A program made the position numbers and the translations under genes. A DNA stretch of 64,000 bases from Endozoicomonas sp965198415. GTDB lineage: Bacteria; Pseudomonadota; Gammaproteobacteria; Pseudomonadales; Endozoicomonadaceae. The notes under the pieces were generated by a model. The model saw only the letters and a program-made list of their open reading frames with translations. It ran no database searches and had not been told where the DNA came from. Below are positions 1 through 8,428 of the stretch, one piece after another (the stretch's first letter is position 1; the number at the start of each line of letters is the position of its first letter). The stretch spans positions 186,001-250,000 of the forward strand of contig CBDAPN010000028.1 of assembly GCA_965198415.1 (NCBI GenBank), in the 5' to 3' direction.

Positions 1-423
1 TAAACCTGTTTTAATACGAGAAATCCTTTCAGCATTATCCTTATTTTCAAACTGGTTACTTGCTGCAAGCCAGGTCAGTCTTTGATCAAGTTCAGAGTTA
101 TCCAATAGCTCCAGGGATATTTCTCCGCTGGTGGGTACAGTGGATTGGGTAGATAACAAGTTATCGATAAATGTCTTTTTGATGGACTCTGCAGAACTCT
201 TCAGAATGTTTCTGGTATCGATGCAACACATCATATCATGGTTGTTATTAACTTCATCTATATGTGCCGTCAGCTTGGATAATAGTTCCGTAAACAGAGA
301 GTCAGCGTCAGGGAGAATTATCTTTTTAATAAGCTCATTTAGCTCGCTGAAAATAGCGTGCCCGGGTACGCTTTCCTCACTACCCGGGCAGATGCGAATG
401 ATATCTGCAGATTGCGCTGACAT
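1..423 (-). CDS. Probable DUF1631-family protein, N-terminal part (cut by window edge)
   Basis: An open frame of 141 codons runs off the left edge with no stop. The start ATG has AAGGA about 12 bases upstream. The translated N-terminus is helical and acidic. It contains a stretch LFTELLSKLTAHID followed by a helix rich in charged residues. A second element, ISLELLDNSELDQRL, resembles the (E)LSLVxxxELEE segment near the N-terminus of DUF1631 proteins, large gammaproteobacterial proteins of unknown function. The order and spacing of the two elements fit that family. The assignment is by pattern only, and the diagnostic C-terminal part lies outside the window. Confidence 0.45.
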   Translation of the reverse strand, partial: MSAQSADIIRICPGSEESVPGHAIFSELNELIKKIILPDADSLFTELLSKLTAHIDEVNNNHDMMCCIDTRNILKSSAESIKKTFIDNLLSTQSTVPTSGEISLELLDNSELDQRLTWLAASNQFENKDNAERISRIKTGL

Positions 424-560
424 AATGGTAATTCCTTGTACTTCGTTGTGAAACCAACAGCACTGTTAGAGTGCTTCAGGTTCACTCAAGTCTTCCAATG
501 AAATATAACTTTGCTCAGAAATGCTTTAATTAACGTCATTTAAATGACAATAACGTTGTG

Positions 561-845
561 TTAACCCTCTCTGAGCTCTTTGGCTATCTCTCTTGCCTTC
601 TCAATCGCTTTGTTGAAGCCGTTTTTAAACAGGTTTTCCCTAATTTGCCTTTGTAGCTCTTCAGGGGTAATTTCGCCTTCTTCCGTTACGTTTTTAGCCA
701 GCTTGTTTTCTTCTTTATTATCAACCAGTTCAGAAAACGCTTTGGCTTTCATTGGGTCAATACGCTCTACGGGTTTGACGGTTCCCACTTGGCCCGCATT
801 ATCATGTTGCAGGTTTTCAACATCCTTGTTAGTAATCATAGACAT
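561..845 (-). CDS. Small hypothetical helical protein
   Basis: I do not recognise this protein of about 94 residues. The longest frame starts at 860, but GGAG lies 9 bases before the internal ATG at 845, which is therefore preferred. It is highly charged with no signal peptide or membrane segment. The C-terminal half (EELQRQIRENLFKNGFNKAI onward) is predicted to be helical. It lies upstream of and in the same direction as the DUF1631-like gene, with a 137-base gap. A regulator, chaperone or secretion accessory role would be a guess. Confidence 0.5.
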   Translation of the reverse strand: MSMITNKDVENLQHDNAGQVGTVKPVERIDPMKAKAFSELVDNKEENKLAKNVTEEGEITPEELQRQIRENLFKNGFNKAIEKAREIAKELREG

Positions 846-1108
846 ATCTAGATTCTCCATTGCTCAGTAATGAACGTTTATCATCATTTATATGGCGCAA
901 TATCTGTGCATTTTGAGTGTAACTGAGGATATTGCCCGCTAACGTAATTAAATTCAGTTTAGATAATGTATGGGAGATAGCAAAAAGAGACTGCTTGGGT
1001 TTTGGTTATTTTCACCACTCCAACCGAAAAGTTGACAGCCTGTCTACTGACCATCAAGCAGCCTATTACACCGCCGACAACTGAAACTATTCCAGCCGGG
1101 AGAGAATT

Positions 1109-1414
1109 ATGAGCGGTGAGCATTTTACCTTAACCATTAGCCAAAGCACATCTGACGCCGGCGATTTTGCCATACACATGAAAGAACCTGATAAGCCAGA
1201 GCAGTTACTCGTACATTTACGATTTATGCCACTGGCAATGTTTGATGAAACATACTTAGACGACCTTGTGGGGATAATGGCGAGGAAAATGGCTAAGCGA
1301 ATTATCGAGTGGCGCGTTGCTCCGGATGACCCCCATGCCATGCAGGAGTGTGAAGATGAAGCGCGGGCAGTGGTTCAAGAAATGTTAGAAAAGATGAAGA
1401 AAAGCCCTGACTGA
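1109..1414 (+). CDS. Hypothetical cytoplasmic protein
   Basis: A 101-residue frame preceded by GGGAGAGAATT, a strong ribosome binding site. The protein is acidic with an amphipathic C-terminal helix and no signal peptide, membrane segment or catalytic motif I can name. It begins with a probable beta-rich part (residues 5-40) and ends helical (residues 45-98). A hairpin follows 24 bases after the stop. It stands alone, divergent from the gene at 561-845. Function is unknown. Confidence 0.6.
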   Translation: MSGEHFTLTISQSTSDAGDFAIHMKEPDKPEQLLVHLRFMPLAMFDETYLDDLVGIMARKMAKRIIEWRVAPDDPHAMQECEDEARAVVQEMLEKMKKSPD

Positions 1415-1438
1415 GCAAGCAGTGCTGATAAGCCTACC

Positions 1439-1466
1439 ACACTGAAAAAATAAAATTTTTCAGTGT
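1439..1466 (+). terminator. Hairpin after the 1109-1414 gene
   Basis: An 11-bp perfect stem, ACACTGAAAAA paired with TTTTTCAGTGT, with a six-base loop. No long T run follows on either strand, so it is only a plausible terminator. Confidence 0.4.
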
Positions 1467-1608
1467 TCTGAGTCAAAAACTAATTGCTTACTTTGTGTCC
1501 AGATAACATACCGTAAGCATCAGGCCGACAAAACTCGTCGTTTGGAGTTTTCACCGTAACCATTAAGTCTGGTAGCGCTCTAGCAACTGCTTTTGGGGTA
1601 AAGTTTTT

Positions 1609-2073
1609 TCAATTAGACGCTAGGCTAGAGTGAAAAGACAATGTGACTATTGCTTCTGTCTTTACACCTGGGTCTGAGTCGTCCATTACCGACACTACTT
1701 TTTTGGGATCATCAATAACAATCACTTCCGGTTTATCATTGTAAGATAGGAAATACTTAATTAAAGCGGTATAAACTTTTCCTTGTGGGTCATATAATTT
1801 TATAGAAAATTTAGTTGCTGAATACATGCTGTGGCACTTGGATAAATTACCGTCTTTATCAATGTTAAGTGTACTCATATCAATAACCGTTGATTCCGAT
1901 GGTTTAATATAGTATTTATTCAGTGCACACTGATCAGAGGCATAGTCGGGAACTTGTTTTACTTCTACTCCCCTCAATGTCTCATTCACTATTTTCAAAT
2001 AGTCTGCCCAGAGGGTTTGTGGGCATGTGATAGAAATAAAAGTCATGATAAAAACAATAAACTTTATCTTCAT
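1609..2073 (-). CDS. Secreted hypothetical protein, paralogue A
   Basis: The longest frame starts at 2127, but GAGG lies about 8 bases before the ATG at 2073, and that start exposes a clean Sec signal peptide (MKIKFIVFIMTFISITCP, cleavage probably after LWA). The mature protein of about 131 residues has two cysteines and a beta-rich pattern. It shares its organisation with the next gene (2290-2733): the same type of signal peptide (TFxSIT), a following KIVNET/LFKNST element, and a C-terminal DDP/NDP segment before a final beta strand. A periplasmic or extracellular location is likely. Function is unknown. Confidence 0.65.
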   Translation of the reverse strand: MKIKFIVFIMTFISITCPQTLWADYLKIVNETLRGVEVKQVPDYASDQCALNKYYIKPSESTVIDMSTLNIDKDGNLSKCHSMYSATKFSIKLYDPQGKVYTALIKYFLSYNDKPEVIVIDDPKKVVSVMDDSDPGVKTEAIVTLSFHSSLASN

Positions 2074-2289
2074 GTGATTTTCCTCTTTACCTTTGTTAGG
2101 AAGCTTGTTCGATATCGTAAACTCCATAAGCCCGGCTCCGTTATTACTTGCCTTTTACCACGCTAAGATTTTCTGATATGCTTGTAGGTAAAACACTCCT
2201 TCATAAAACCCTGCAGAGTGGTAAATTTACTGGTATGAGTCGGGTCGGTTTATGGAATATCCGGGTTGATGACTTGTGATTTCTTAAGG

Positions 2290-2733
2290 TTAAAAGTCTA
2301 ATTTAAACGAAACCTCAACAATGAGGCTCTCAACTGCATTCTCGTTACGATGTATCTTTAGAATCCCCATAGGATCGTTAGTAACGCGAATATTGGGGTT
2401 TAGTTCTTCATTAGCGTACCACTGAAGCGCAACAGGATAGTGATTGCCGGCAACATCGTATGCTAAAACTGTAAATTTTTGGTAGCTACTCACACAGCCA
2501 CAACTAGAAGGTGGCGCCGTTTGATAATTTAATTCAATATTCATTGACTCCTTAGACGGGATGGAAAGAGAAGAATGAGAAACACTGTGCACACAAGCTC
2601 CCGACGCTGCTTTTACTTGCAAAGAATTAAGCGTGCTATTTTTAAAAAGAATACGGGTTACTTCAGCTTTCATGACTTGTGAATAGGTGATAGAAGCAAA
2701 AGTAATTAAAAAAAATATAACTCGATACTTCAT
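2290..2733 (-). CDS. Secreted hypothetical protein, paralogue B
   Basis: 147 residues with a Sec signal peptide (MKYRVIFFLITFASITYS, cleavage near VMKA). The mature part has three cysteines, with a CGC pair at about residues 78-80, and is beta-rich. It parallels the 1609-2073 protein from the signal peptide to the final strand (IVEVSFKL against IVTLSFHS). The two were therefore probably produced by an old duplication. They are transcribed in the same direction, 216 bases apart, so could be separate units. There is no recognised domain. Confidence 0.65.
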   Translation of the reverse strand: MKYRVIFFLITFASITYSQVMKAEVTRILFKNSTLNSLQVKAASGACVHSVSHSSLSIPSKESMNIELNYQTAPPSSCGCVSSYQKFTVLAYDVAGNHYPVALQWYANEELNPNIRVTNDPMGILKIHRNENAVESLIVEVSFKLDF

Positions 2734-3262
2734 TGGTCATACTCTTTTTAGTTCAGATTGAGGTTAAAAAAAATCAAGATAGTGGAGTTGTTGGTGATAC
2801 TTTTAAGCCTTAAACTCAACCGCGCATAGACTAATGAAACTTGTAAGGATCTTTAAAAGATGAAGTCAGAAGATAAGTCTTGTGGCTTAAAAGAATACTG
2901 AGAATACCAGTTACGATGAGTCCTCTTGAAAAATAGCGTAGTATGAAAATTTTACAACCTAGATGAATATATATTTTTTTGCTTTGTTGGAAGCATTATT
3001 TTGCTCTTAATTTAGTCAGCGAATTTTACCATTTTTTTATGTCCTCTTCTGAAAAAAGCTTTGTAATCACCAATGGTTAAATCAGTCTATCAGAGCGTTT
3101 GTGCTACAAAAAAAGCGGCTGAGCGGTCAGTAAGTTAAGGATCGTCCATACTAAAGACTGAGCCTTGCCTGTTGATAATTCTTCGCCTAACATTTGCGAC
3201 TTGATTGCAGTTACCTTCTTTTAAAAAAGCGTTTTTCAAGTACATATTTATAAGAGTTTGTC
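2734..3262. other. 529 bases without a gene
   Basis: AT-rich spacer between divergent transcription units. It must hold promoters for the secreted pair (leftward) and the thioesterase (rightward). I see no convincing ORF, RNA or repeat. Confidence 0.5.
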
Positions 3263-3661
3263 ATGGTATTTCGTTTGGATATGCAGGTTCGTGATTATGA
3301 GTGCGACTTGCAGGGAATTGTTAATAATGGTGTCTATTTCAACTACCTTGAGCACGCCCGTCATGAGTTTTTGCTGGCTAACGGTATCGACTTTGCCGCA
3401 TTAGCAGCAATGGACGTTAATCTGGTAGTGCTTCGAAGTGAGATTGACTACAAGACGCCATTAACGCCAGGAGATAATTTTTATGTGGAAGTGGAGCCTG
3501 TGCGAATTTCCAAACTGAAATTTGGCTTTAAACAGAGAGTTATACGCCAGAGGGATGAAAAGGTAGCGGTTGACGCATTCATCACCGGGACTTCGTTAAA
3601 TGCTCGGGGTCGGCCTTTTCTCGCCGAAGGTATTGAGCATTTATTCAAGTCTTCCGAATAA
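3263..3661 (+). CDS. Acyl-CoA thioesterase, 4HBT/YbgC-FadM-like hotdog fold
   Basis: 132 residues, the usual length for a single-hotdog thioesterase. The N-terminal active-site signature is present: VRDYECDLQGIVNNGVYFNY followed by an arginine in LEHARHEF, matching the 4HBT pattern in which the aspartate and the helix after GxVNxxxY line the active site. Later parts (IDYKTPLTPGD, then FKQRV) match the family's strand order. It probably hydrolyses acyl-CoA or another acyl thioester in the cytoplasm; substrate cannot be told. It is transcribed alone toward ssrA. Confidence 0.85.
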   Translation: MVFRLDMQVRDYECDLQGIVNNGVYFNYLEHARHEFLLANGIDFAALAAMDVNLVVLRSEIDYKTPLTPGDNFYVEVEPVRISKLKFGFKQRVIRQRDEKVAVDAFITGTSLNARGRPFLAEGIEHLFKSSE

Positions 3662-3753
3662 TGCATCGTCAGGCTACAACAGAAAATGCTTTTCCGTATC
3701 ACCTCTCTAGAGTGCAGTTTGCGTGCAGGAAATTCAGGGCCTTTGAGTGAGTC

Positions 3754-3885
3754 GTGAGTAAGTTTTTTGCATGGGCGTTACTTTCCATCAGTCTAGCAGG
3801 TTCACTTTGCCCCATAGCCATCTTAAGTCAGTATGCGGATACCCATGAATATGCTGCCACTGGCTTACCTTTTCAGAGGGAGTAA
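3754..3885 (+). CDS. Possible 43-residue membrane or secreted peptide
   Basis: A short frame with a GTG start encodes MSKFFAWALLSISLAGSL, then a short polar tail ending QRE. The N-terminus reads as a signal peptide or single membrane helix. Upstream GAGTGA is a weak ribosome binding site. It ends 67 bases before the ssrA promoter. It could be a chance frame; only the well-formed hydrophobic N-terminus argues for it. Confidence 0.25.
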   Translation: MSKFFAWALLSISLAGSLCPIAILSQYADTHEYAATGLPFQRE

Positions 3886-3952
3886 TAAATATGGCTATGG
3901 TACCGTTTGCGAACTCAAGGTTCATAAAAGTTAATGGATTTCGGTTCAGGCA

Positions 3953-3981
3953 TTGCGTCAACCTATTCTGTGCTCTATAAC
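3953..3981 (+). promoter_or_regulatory. Sigma-70 promoter of ssrA
   Basis: TTGCGT (-35, 3953-3958) and TATAAC (-10, 3976-3981) are separated by exactly 17 bases. The predicted transcription start at about 3988 lies just upstream of the mature tmRNA 5' end. Confidence 0.7.
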
Positions 3982-3992
3982 TATTGAAGTTC

Positions 3993-4384
3993 GGGGGCGA
4001 TTCGGATTCGACGACGGTATCGAACCCTGAGGTGCATGCCGAGAATGTAGTGATTCTCGTAAATCAAAACACTACAAACCTATTAGTTGCCAAAACTGCA
4101 GCTAACGATAGTTTCTACGCCGAAATGGCGGCGTAATCGTAGCTAAACCCTACGAGCTATCCAGTCTGTCCGGCTCGTCTGCTGGCTGGTTTTCAGACTG
4201 TCATCGTAAGCAGGCTCGCTACGCTCAGCAGGTCTCTGGTTGACGGGCTAAAACTTGTGGGAATCGCGCTGTAAAACCCCGACCACTGGGTCGTTATGGC
4301 GTTAAATCTAAAGGTGGATCTAAGCATGTAGAGCCGAAGGCTGAGAGCTGGCGGACGCGGGTTCAAATCCCGCCGCCTCCACCA
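3993..4384 (+). ncRNA. ssrA: Transfer-messenger RNA (tmRNA)
   Basis: tmRNA rescues ribosomes stalled on broken mRNA and tags the product for proteolysis. The 5' end GGGGGCGATTCGGATTCGAC is the canonical tRNA-like start. The 3' end carries a T-arm (GGTTCAAATCC) and the encoded CCA at 4382-4384. The 5' GGGGGCG pairs with CGCCTCC to form the acceptor stem, with one G-U. The tag reading frame, GCT at 4101 to TAA at 4134-4136, encodes ANDSFYAEMAA. The length of 392 bases is typical of a one-piece tmRNA. The ending MAA instead of the common LAA is slightly unusual. A promoter lies directly upstream and a terminator 7 bases downstream. Confidence 0.97.
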
Positions 4385-4391
4385 ATTAAAC

Positions 4392-4422
4392 AAAAAAAAG
4401 CGCAATTTTTGCGCTTTTTTTT
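4392..4422 (+). terminator. Rho-independent terminator of ssrA
   Basis: Stem AAAAAAAAGCGC / GCGCTTTTTTTT around a short AT loop, ending in eight T residues, immediately after the tmRNA 3' end. The A run on the left would also serve the opposite strand. Confidence 0.9.
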
Positions 4423-4449
4423 GCTTTAAAATCCGAAGTTAAAAACGTT

Positions 4450-4719
4450 TCAGTTGTGATCGCCGGTTAGTCTGGGGCTGAGCACTTGCTGCGGACCAAG
4501 TTCGTTATAGCCACCGTCATTCATGGGGTGGCACAAGACGGTTTGCGGGTCCTCCCAGGGACTGCTGGTCAGAGCGGGGCGGGGAATGCAGAACTCGTGA
4601 GTTCCAAGTTGTCGGGCATGCTCTTCATTGTCGGCCCTGACAATGGCCTCGCCGCGATAGCGACAGCTTTGCCATTTTAGTGGAGAGTGATCTACGGGAA
4701 ATAATTTATAAATAGCCAT
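4450..4719 (-). CDS. Conserved-looking small hypothetical protein
   Basis: 89 residues, start ATG with GAGG 6 bases upstream. The sequence (MAIYKLFPVDHSPLKWQSCR at the start, then YRGEAIVRADNEEHARQLG) is compact, with no signal peptide or membrane segment. The segment that places an aromatic/charged strand before a helix EEHARQL resembles small proteins of unknown function; I cannot name a family. It is convergent with ssrA and could share its terminator. Confidence 0.6.
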   Translation of the reverse strand: MAIYKLFPVDHSPLKWQSCRYRGEAIVRADNEEHARQLGTHEFCIPRPALTSSPWEDPQTVLCHPMNDGGYNELGPQQVLSPRLTGDHN

Positions 4720-5476
4720 AACAACCTCGAAGACTTAATCAGTAAAAATTTGGTGCATTTAGGTTTATATATTATGTTTCTGTTGGTTTTTTTGTTATTT
4801 TCCTCCATGGTATTTTTTTTGATTAATTAAATTGTTTTATTTCTTTTACTGCTTTAACGCTTTTATAAAATGTTGCCGTTTAGTTAGTTTGATAAACTGT
4901 CTTTATTCTTTCGTTGGCTTAAAAAACTTCAGATTAATAAGCCTCTTTTAAAAGTTAGAAAACTCTAGAGTGTTTTTCAATAAGAGTGACTTTGCAATAA
5001 AAAAATGCGGCTGATCATGCATGATTTCAATGCTGCATTTTTAAGATTGTTTTTATGAATTTTATGATGCTACTACCTGCTGATTGATGCTTAGCTCCTG
5101 AGTAGCTCAGGCAATTGTGACACCTTTCGGCTGTAACTTAATCTTCTTTTTTGATGAAGTGAGTGTCACTTAGGATTTAATATTAGTTGTCATAAGCAGG
5201 TTTGTAACCTTTAATTATCAATTGATTTTATGTTTGTCTGCGGTCAAAAAGCAGAAGTGTAACCACCTTGTCAGACCTAGCAAGGTATGAATAGCTTGAT
5301 GTTTTGGTACGGATGAGTGAAAAGGTTAAATAGCTGTTCATTAGTTGGTAATTTACACTTTAATGCCTTCGCTGAATCGGTCATTATAGTGCTCGCGCCG
5401 GGATCTGGCGAGGAGGCTGTCTACTTTCCGACCGCTTCCGGGAATTAGTCTTTAAGATTTTTGGACAAAACAGTCG
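4720..5476. other. About 750 bases without a gene
   Basis: AT-rich spacer before proQ. Two structured spots are visible: an imperfect hairpin at 5001-5042 (AAAAATGCGGC against GCTGCATTTTT, one mismatch) that could end a small transcript, and the perfect palindrome CCTGAGTAGCTCAGG at 5097-5111. No ORF with a convincing start was found. Confidence 0.5.
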
Positions 5477-5986
5477 ATGACAGCAGAAAACAGCAATATT
5501 TCTGACCCAAGCACTCCAGCACAGAGCGTTGCACAGGTGGGTAGTGAGCTTCCACAAGAAGCCCGCAAGATTCTTGAGCGGCTTGGTAACCGTGTCGAAA
5601 ATGACGTCATGAACACCGAAGCACTGCGTCTGGTTCGGATCATCTGGCCGGGTGCGTTCAATGTGTCGCAGCCACGCCCGCTGAAAATTGGTATTCACAA
5701 AGAGATGATGGCGACGAACCTGTTGCCGCCTAATATTATCTCGGTGGCATTACGTTTTTTTACCTCAATGGATCGCTATCTGGAGAAAATCAAGCCCGGC
5801 GCTACCCGGGTTAATCTTGATGGCCGCAGTGCAGGCCGGGTCAAATTGCGGGAGGCGGTAGATGCAGAGATCAAGCTCTACAACCAGAGTAGTGATTTTG
5901 TTGCTAACAGAAATTGCGTCATCGTTCAGAAAATTCGCGTGCTCTCCATCAATAATCAGCCTGTTGAGAATAAAACCACTAGCTAA
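5477..5986 (+). CDS. proQ: ProQ/FinO-family RNA chaperone
   Basis: 169 residues. A FinO/ProQ domain spans about residues 25-140: helix EARKILERL, the conserved PLKIGIHKEMMA, the basic/aromatic helix VALRFFTSMDRYLEKI, and the RVNLDGRSAGRV turn. This family binds structured small RNAs and mRNA 3' ends and acts in post-transcriptional control. There is no C-terminal Tudor-like domain as in Escherichia coli ProQ, so this is a minimal-domain form. The exchanger gene follows 15 bases downstream and may be co-transcribed. The gene symbol is by family; orthology to E. coli proQ is not established. Confidence 0.85.
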   Translation: MTAENSNISDPSTPAQSVAQVGSELPQEARKILERLGNRVENDVMNTEALRLVRIIWPGAFNVSQPRPLKIGIHKEMMATNLLPPNIISVALRFFTSMDRYLEKIKPGATRVNLDGRSAGRVKLREAVDAEIKLYNQSSDFVANRNCVIVQKIRVLSINNQPVENKTTS

Positions 5987-6001
5987 TGCTTTATCTAACA
6001 A

Positions 6002-6976
6002 ATGATTACAAACCTTGAGTTTATTCTGGCGGTTGTGGTTGGCTTTCTTTCGCTTTGTTGGAGTGCTAATCGTCTTGTTGAAGCGGCTTCTACTTTGGCA
6101 TTCCGCCTAGGGATGCCGCTTCTGTCTATTGGTGTTACTGTTGTTGCTTTTGGTACTTCCGCTCCTGAGCTTATGGTGTCTTCCGTTGCCGCTTACAATG
6201 GTTCGGTAGGGGTATCCATTGGTAATGTGGTGGGTTCAAATATTGTCAACATTGGTTTGATTCTGGCGGTAGGCGGTTTGATTAGGCCGCTGGTTGTCAA
6301 GTCCCGAATTGCCTACCGAGAGCTGCTTATTCTTTTAGTTTCCACCGTTGTCTCGGCACTGATGTTAGTGGATGGCTCGCTGAGTGTTTGGGATGCGCTG
6401 GTGCTGTGTACAGCATTTCTTTTTTATTGCTTTCATCTGTTGAGATCTTCTGCTGCCCCAGAAGCTGAGCAGGATATTCCTGTGCTTTCCATTAGCACGC
6501 CGCGCGCTCTTGCTGAATCTGCTCTTATGCTTTTGATTCTGGTTTTGGGTTCGCAGCTGCTGGTGTGGGGAGCAAAAGGGGTTGCGTTGGCGCTTGGGGT
6601 TAATGAGCTGATTATCGGGTTGACGCTGGTGGCCTTTGGAACCAGCCTGCCTGAGCTGGCAACGGTGGTGGCCAGTGCTCGCAAAGGTCTGCACGATATG
6701 GTCGTAGCCACTGTTATTGGTTCAAATATCTTCAATTTGCTGGCGGTGCTTGGTTTCTCTGGCCTCATTGGAGGGGGAATTGCGGTCGATGCTGAGTCGT
6801 TGCGGACGGACATTATGGCCATGGTGTTTATTACGCTGGTGCTGGTTGTTGTGATTTTTAGCAGTAAGGTATCCGAGAGTGATGGAGCCATCAGGAAAAT
6901 AGGGAAGTATAAATGCTGTGGCCTTCTGATCCTGTATGGGATTTATATTGTAAGGCTGATTCTCAGCAGCATTTGA
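6002..6976 (+). CDS. Calcium/sodium antiporter, YrbG family
   Basis: 324 residues, close to E. coli YrbG. The two inverted alpha repeats of the CaCA superfamily are clear. The first (about residues 50-85) contains GTSAPELMVS and GNVVGSNIVNIG. The second (about 205-250) contains GTSLPELATVV and ATVIGSNIFNLL. The acidic residue in each PEL motif binds the cation. About ten hydrophobic segments place it in the inner membrane, exchanging Ca2+ for Na+ or H+. It follows proQ closely and converges on a methyltransferase gene. Confidence 0.93.
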   Translation: MITNLEFILAVVVGFLSLCWSANRLVEAASTLAFRLGMPLLSIGVTVVAFGTSAPELMVSSVAAYNGSVGVSIGNVVGSNIVNIGLILAVGGLIRPLVVKSRIAYRELLILLVSTVVSALMLVDGSLSVWDALVLCTAFLFYCFHLLRSSAAPEAEQDIPVLSISTPRALAESALMLLILVLGSQLLVWGAKGVALALGVNELIIGLTLVAFGTSLPELATVVASARKGLHDMVVATVIGSNIFNLLAVLGFSGLIGGGIAVDAESLRTDIMAMVFITLVLVVVIFSSKVSESDGAIRKIGKYKCCGLLILYGIYIVRLILSSI

Positions 6977-7069
6977 GTCGCAGGCTGGCATTGGTTGTTT
7001 TTTGATCAACCATGATCAGCAACGAAAAACAATGAGAGTGGTTAAGCTATCCCAAGTGTTGTCACAAGT

Positions 7070-7092
7070 TTATCCACAGATGCTGTGGATAA
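7070..7092. repeat. Palindrome of two DnaA-box sequences
   Basis: TTATCCACA (7070-7078) and its exact inverse TGTGGATAA (7084-7092). Together they make a 10-bp stem with a three-base loop. Each half matches the DnaA box consensus TTATNCACA. It lies between the 3' ends of convergent genes, so it may equally be a bidirectional transcription stop, although no T run follows. Confidence 0.6.
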
Positions 7093-7129
7093 GTAAATTT
7101 TGCATCGATTCTCAGTAGAGCTGCTCCCA

Positions 7130-8095
7130 TCACCGCGCAACTATCAGCAAGTACCGTAGCTGTTCCCGGTGCAGCATCCACCGAATAAACCACACTTTAA
7201 GCCGCAGTCTTATCCATATTTTTGAGCGGGTAAAAGTGGAGAGACTCTGGCAATGCTGGCCGAACCAGAAACAGAAGCCAGAGAGCACATCATCGGTAAT
7301 ATCAATGATTTCAATCCGCTCAAAGTGGTTTTGCCGCAGGTGGTTCTCGTAAGTTTCTTTGCACTGCATATCTTTAACGGGCAGTCCGGATAAGCGCCCG
7401 AGGGTGTTAATAAGTCGCTGCTCCCGGCGATCATGAAAAGGTCGCGCCAAAACCATATCGCTAAACACCAGTGTACCGTCAGGGCGAAGGGCTTTTCTGG
7501 CGTTGCCGAGAAATTGTGCACGGGACTCAAAGTGGTACACACAGTCCAGAGCGATCAGTTTATCGCAGCTGTTTTGAGGGCGACCCTGCAGTGCTTTTTC
7601 ACCACCGCGAATGAGCTCAAGAGAGTTAAAGTGGCCGCAGTGTTCATTGGCTCTGGCCATTTGTGTTTCTTCGCAGGCTATGGCGGTCAGGTGCTCAACC
7701 TGATAATAATCCAGCCAAACCAGCAACTGATCATGACTGGTAAAGCCAATATCAAGCACCTCATCCTGACGCGAAAGGCATGCTTTGTCGGCCATTAGCC
7801 CTGCCATCTCAGCGCAAGCCTGACGGTACTGGGCGGTATCTTTCCAATAACCGAGCAATCGCCAGCTAGAGGAGGGTTGTACCGGGTTGTTGAGCAGCCA
7901 TTGGTCATTTTTGAGTTCACGCTCCCGGCTGGAAGAAGGCCACCACATCATAATCAGCAGCGTCAGGCCCTGAGCCAGCAGACCCGACATGATTAGCCAG
8001 GTCAGGAAAACTCCCAGAAAAAAAGAAAGAATTGGCATAGTCGAATTTTTTTTATAACCCCGATCTTTAATTGATTGGGATAATAGATAGATCAT
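7130..8095 (-). CDS. Membrane-anchored SAM-dependent methyltransferase-like protein
   Basis: 321 residues. Residues about 20-52 form one or two hydrophobic segments (MPILSFFLGVFLTWL onward) that should anchor it in the membrane. A class I methyltransferase domain follows: WRLLGYWKDTAQYRQAC, a motif I region VLDIGFTSHDQLL, motif IV at LIALDCVYHFES, and motif V/VI at LRPDGTLVFSD. Motif I usually has a GxGxG loop; here only the first glycine remains and the loop reads GFTSHD, so SAM binding may be altered. Related proteins methylate small lipophilic molecules; the substrate is unknown. An alternative start at 8038 would keep the same domains. Confidence 0.7.
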   Translation of the reverse strand: MIYLLSQSIKDRGYKKNSTMPILSFFLGVFLTWLIMSGLLAQGLTLLIMMWWPSSSRERELKNDQWLLNNPVQPSSSWRLLGYWKDTAQYRQACAEMAGLMADKACLSRQDEVLDIGFTSHDQLLVWLDYYQVEHLTAIACEETQMARANEHCGHFNSLELIRGGEKALQGRPQNSCDKLIALDCVYHFESRAQFLGNARKALRPDGTLVFSDMVLARPFHDRREQRLINTLGRLSGLPVKDMQCKETYENHLRQNHFERIEIIDITDDVLSGFCFWFGQHCQSLSTFTRSKIWIRLRLKVWFIRWMLHREQLRYLLIVAR

Positions 8096-8428
8096 TGGCT
8101 ATTTTCCAGCGTTGCAGCTGTTCTGTAGCCTTCTTTTTCTTGGCAGTGCCGGATTGGTAAAGCGGGTTTTGTAAACGGCTCACCCTGTGCTGCTGCTAAA
8201 TCTTAAGGTAGCGGGTACCTTTCTAATGGGTATAAATCACTGACTTAACCCTGATTATCGTTTGCCCTAAGCGGTTGCGTTGCCAACGGAGTATGACCTG
8301 TTAGGCGTTGAATTTTAATGGTTTAACTGTTTTTAACCACCGCGACGCAGATTTGCTCTGTAAATTACCACGGTAATGTCAAAATTCTCTGCTATTCTTT
8401 TCTAGTCCAAAAAATAATCGGGGATTAA
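8096..8428. other. 333-base intergenic region between divergent genes
   Basis: Holds the promoters of the methyltransferase (leftward) and first symporter (rightward). I looked for a glycine riboswitch, common ahead of AGCS genes, and found no convincing match. No other gene is seen. Confidence 0.4.

Noticed and set aside
131..451. 106-codon plus frame at the left edge
   Set aside because: Antisense to an open minus frame with a good start and DUF1631-like features.
4193..4405. 70-codon minus frame with WWRRRDLNPRPPA
   Set aside because: It is the antisense of the tmRNA 3' end; this peptide is a known false call from T-arm sequences.
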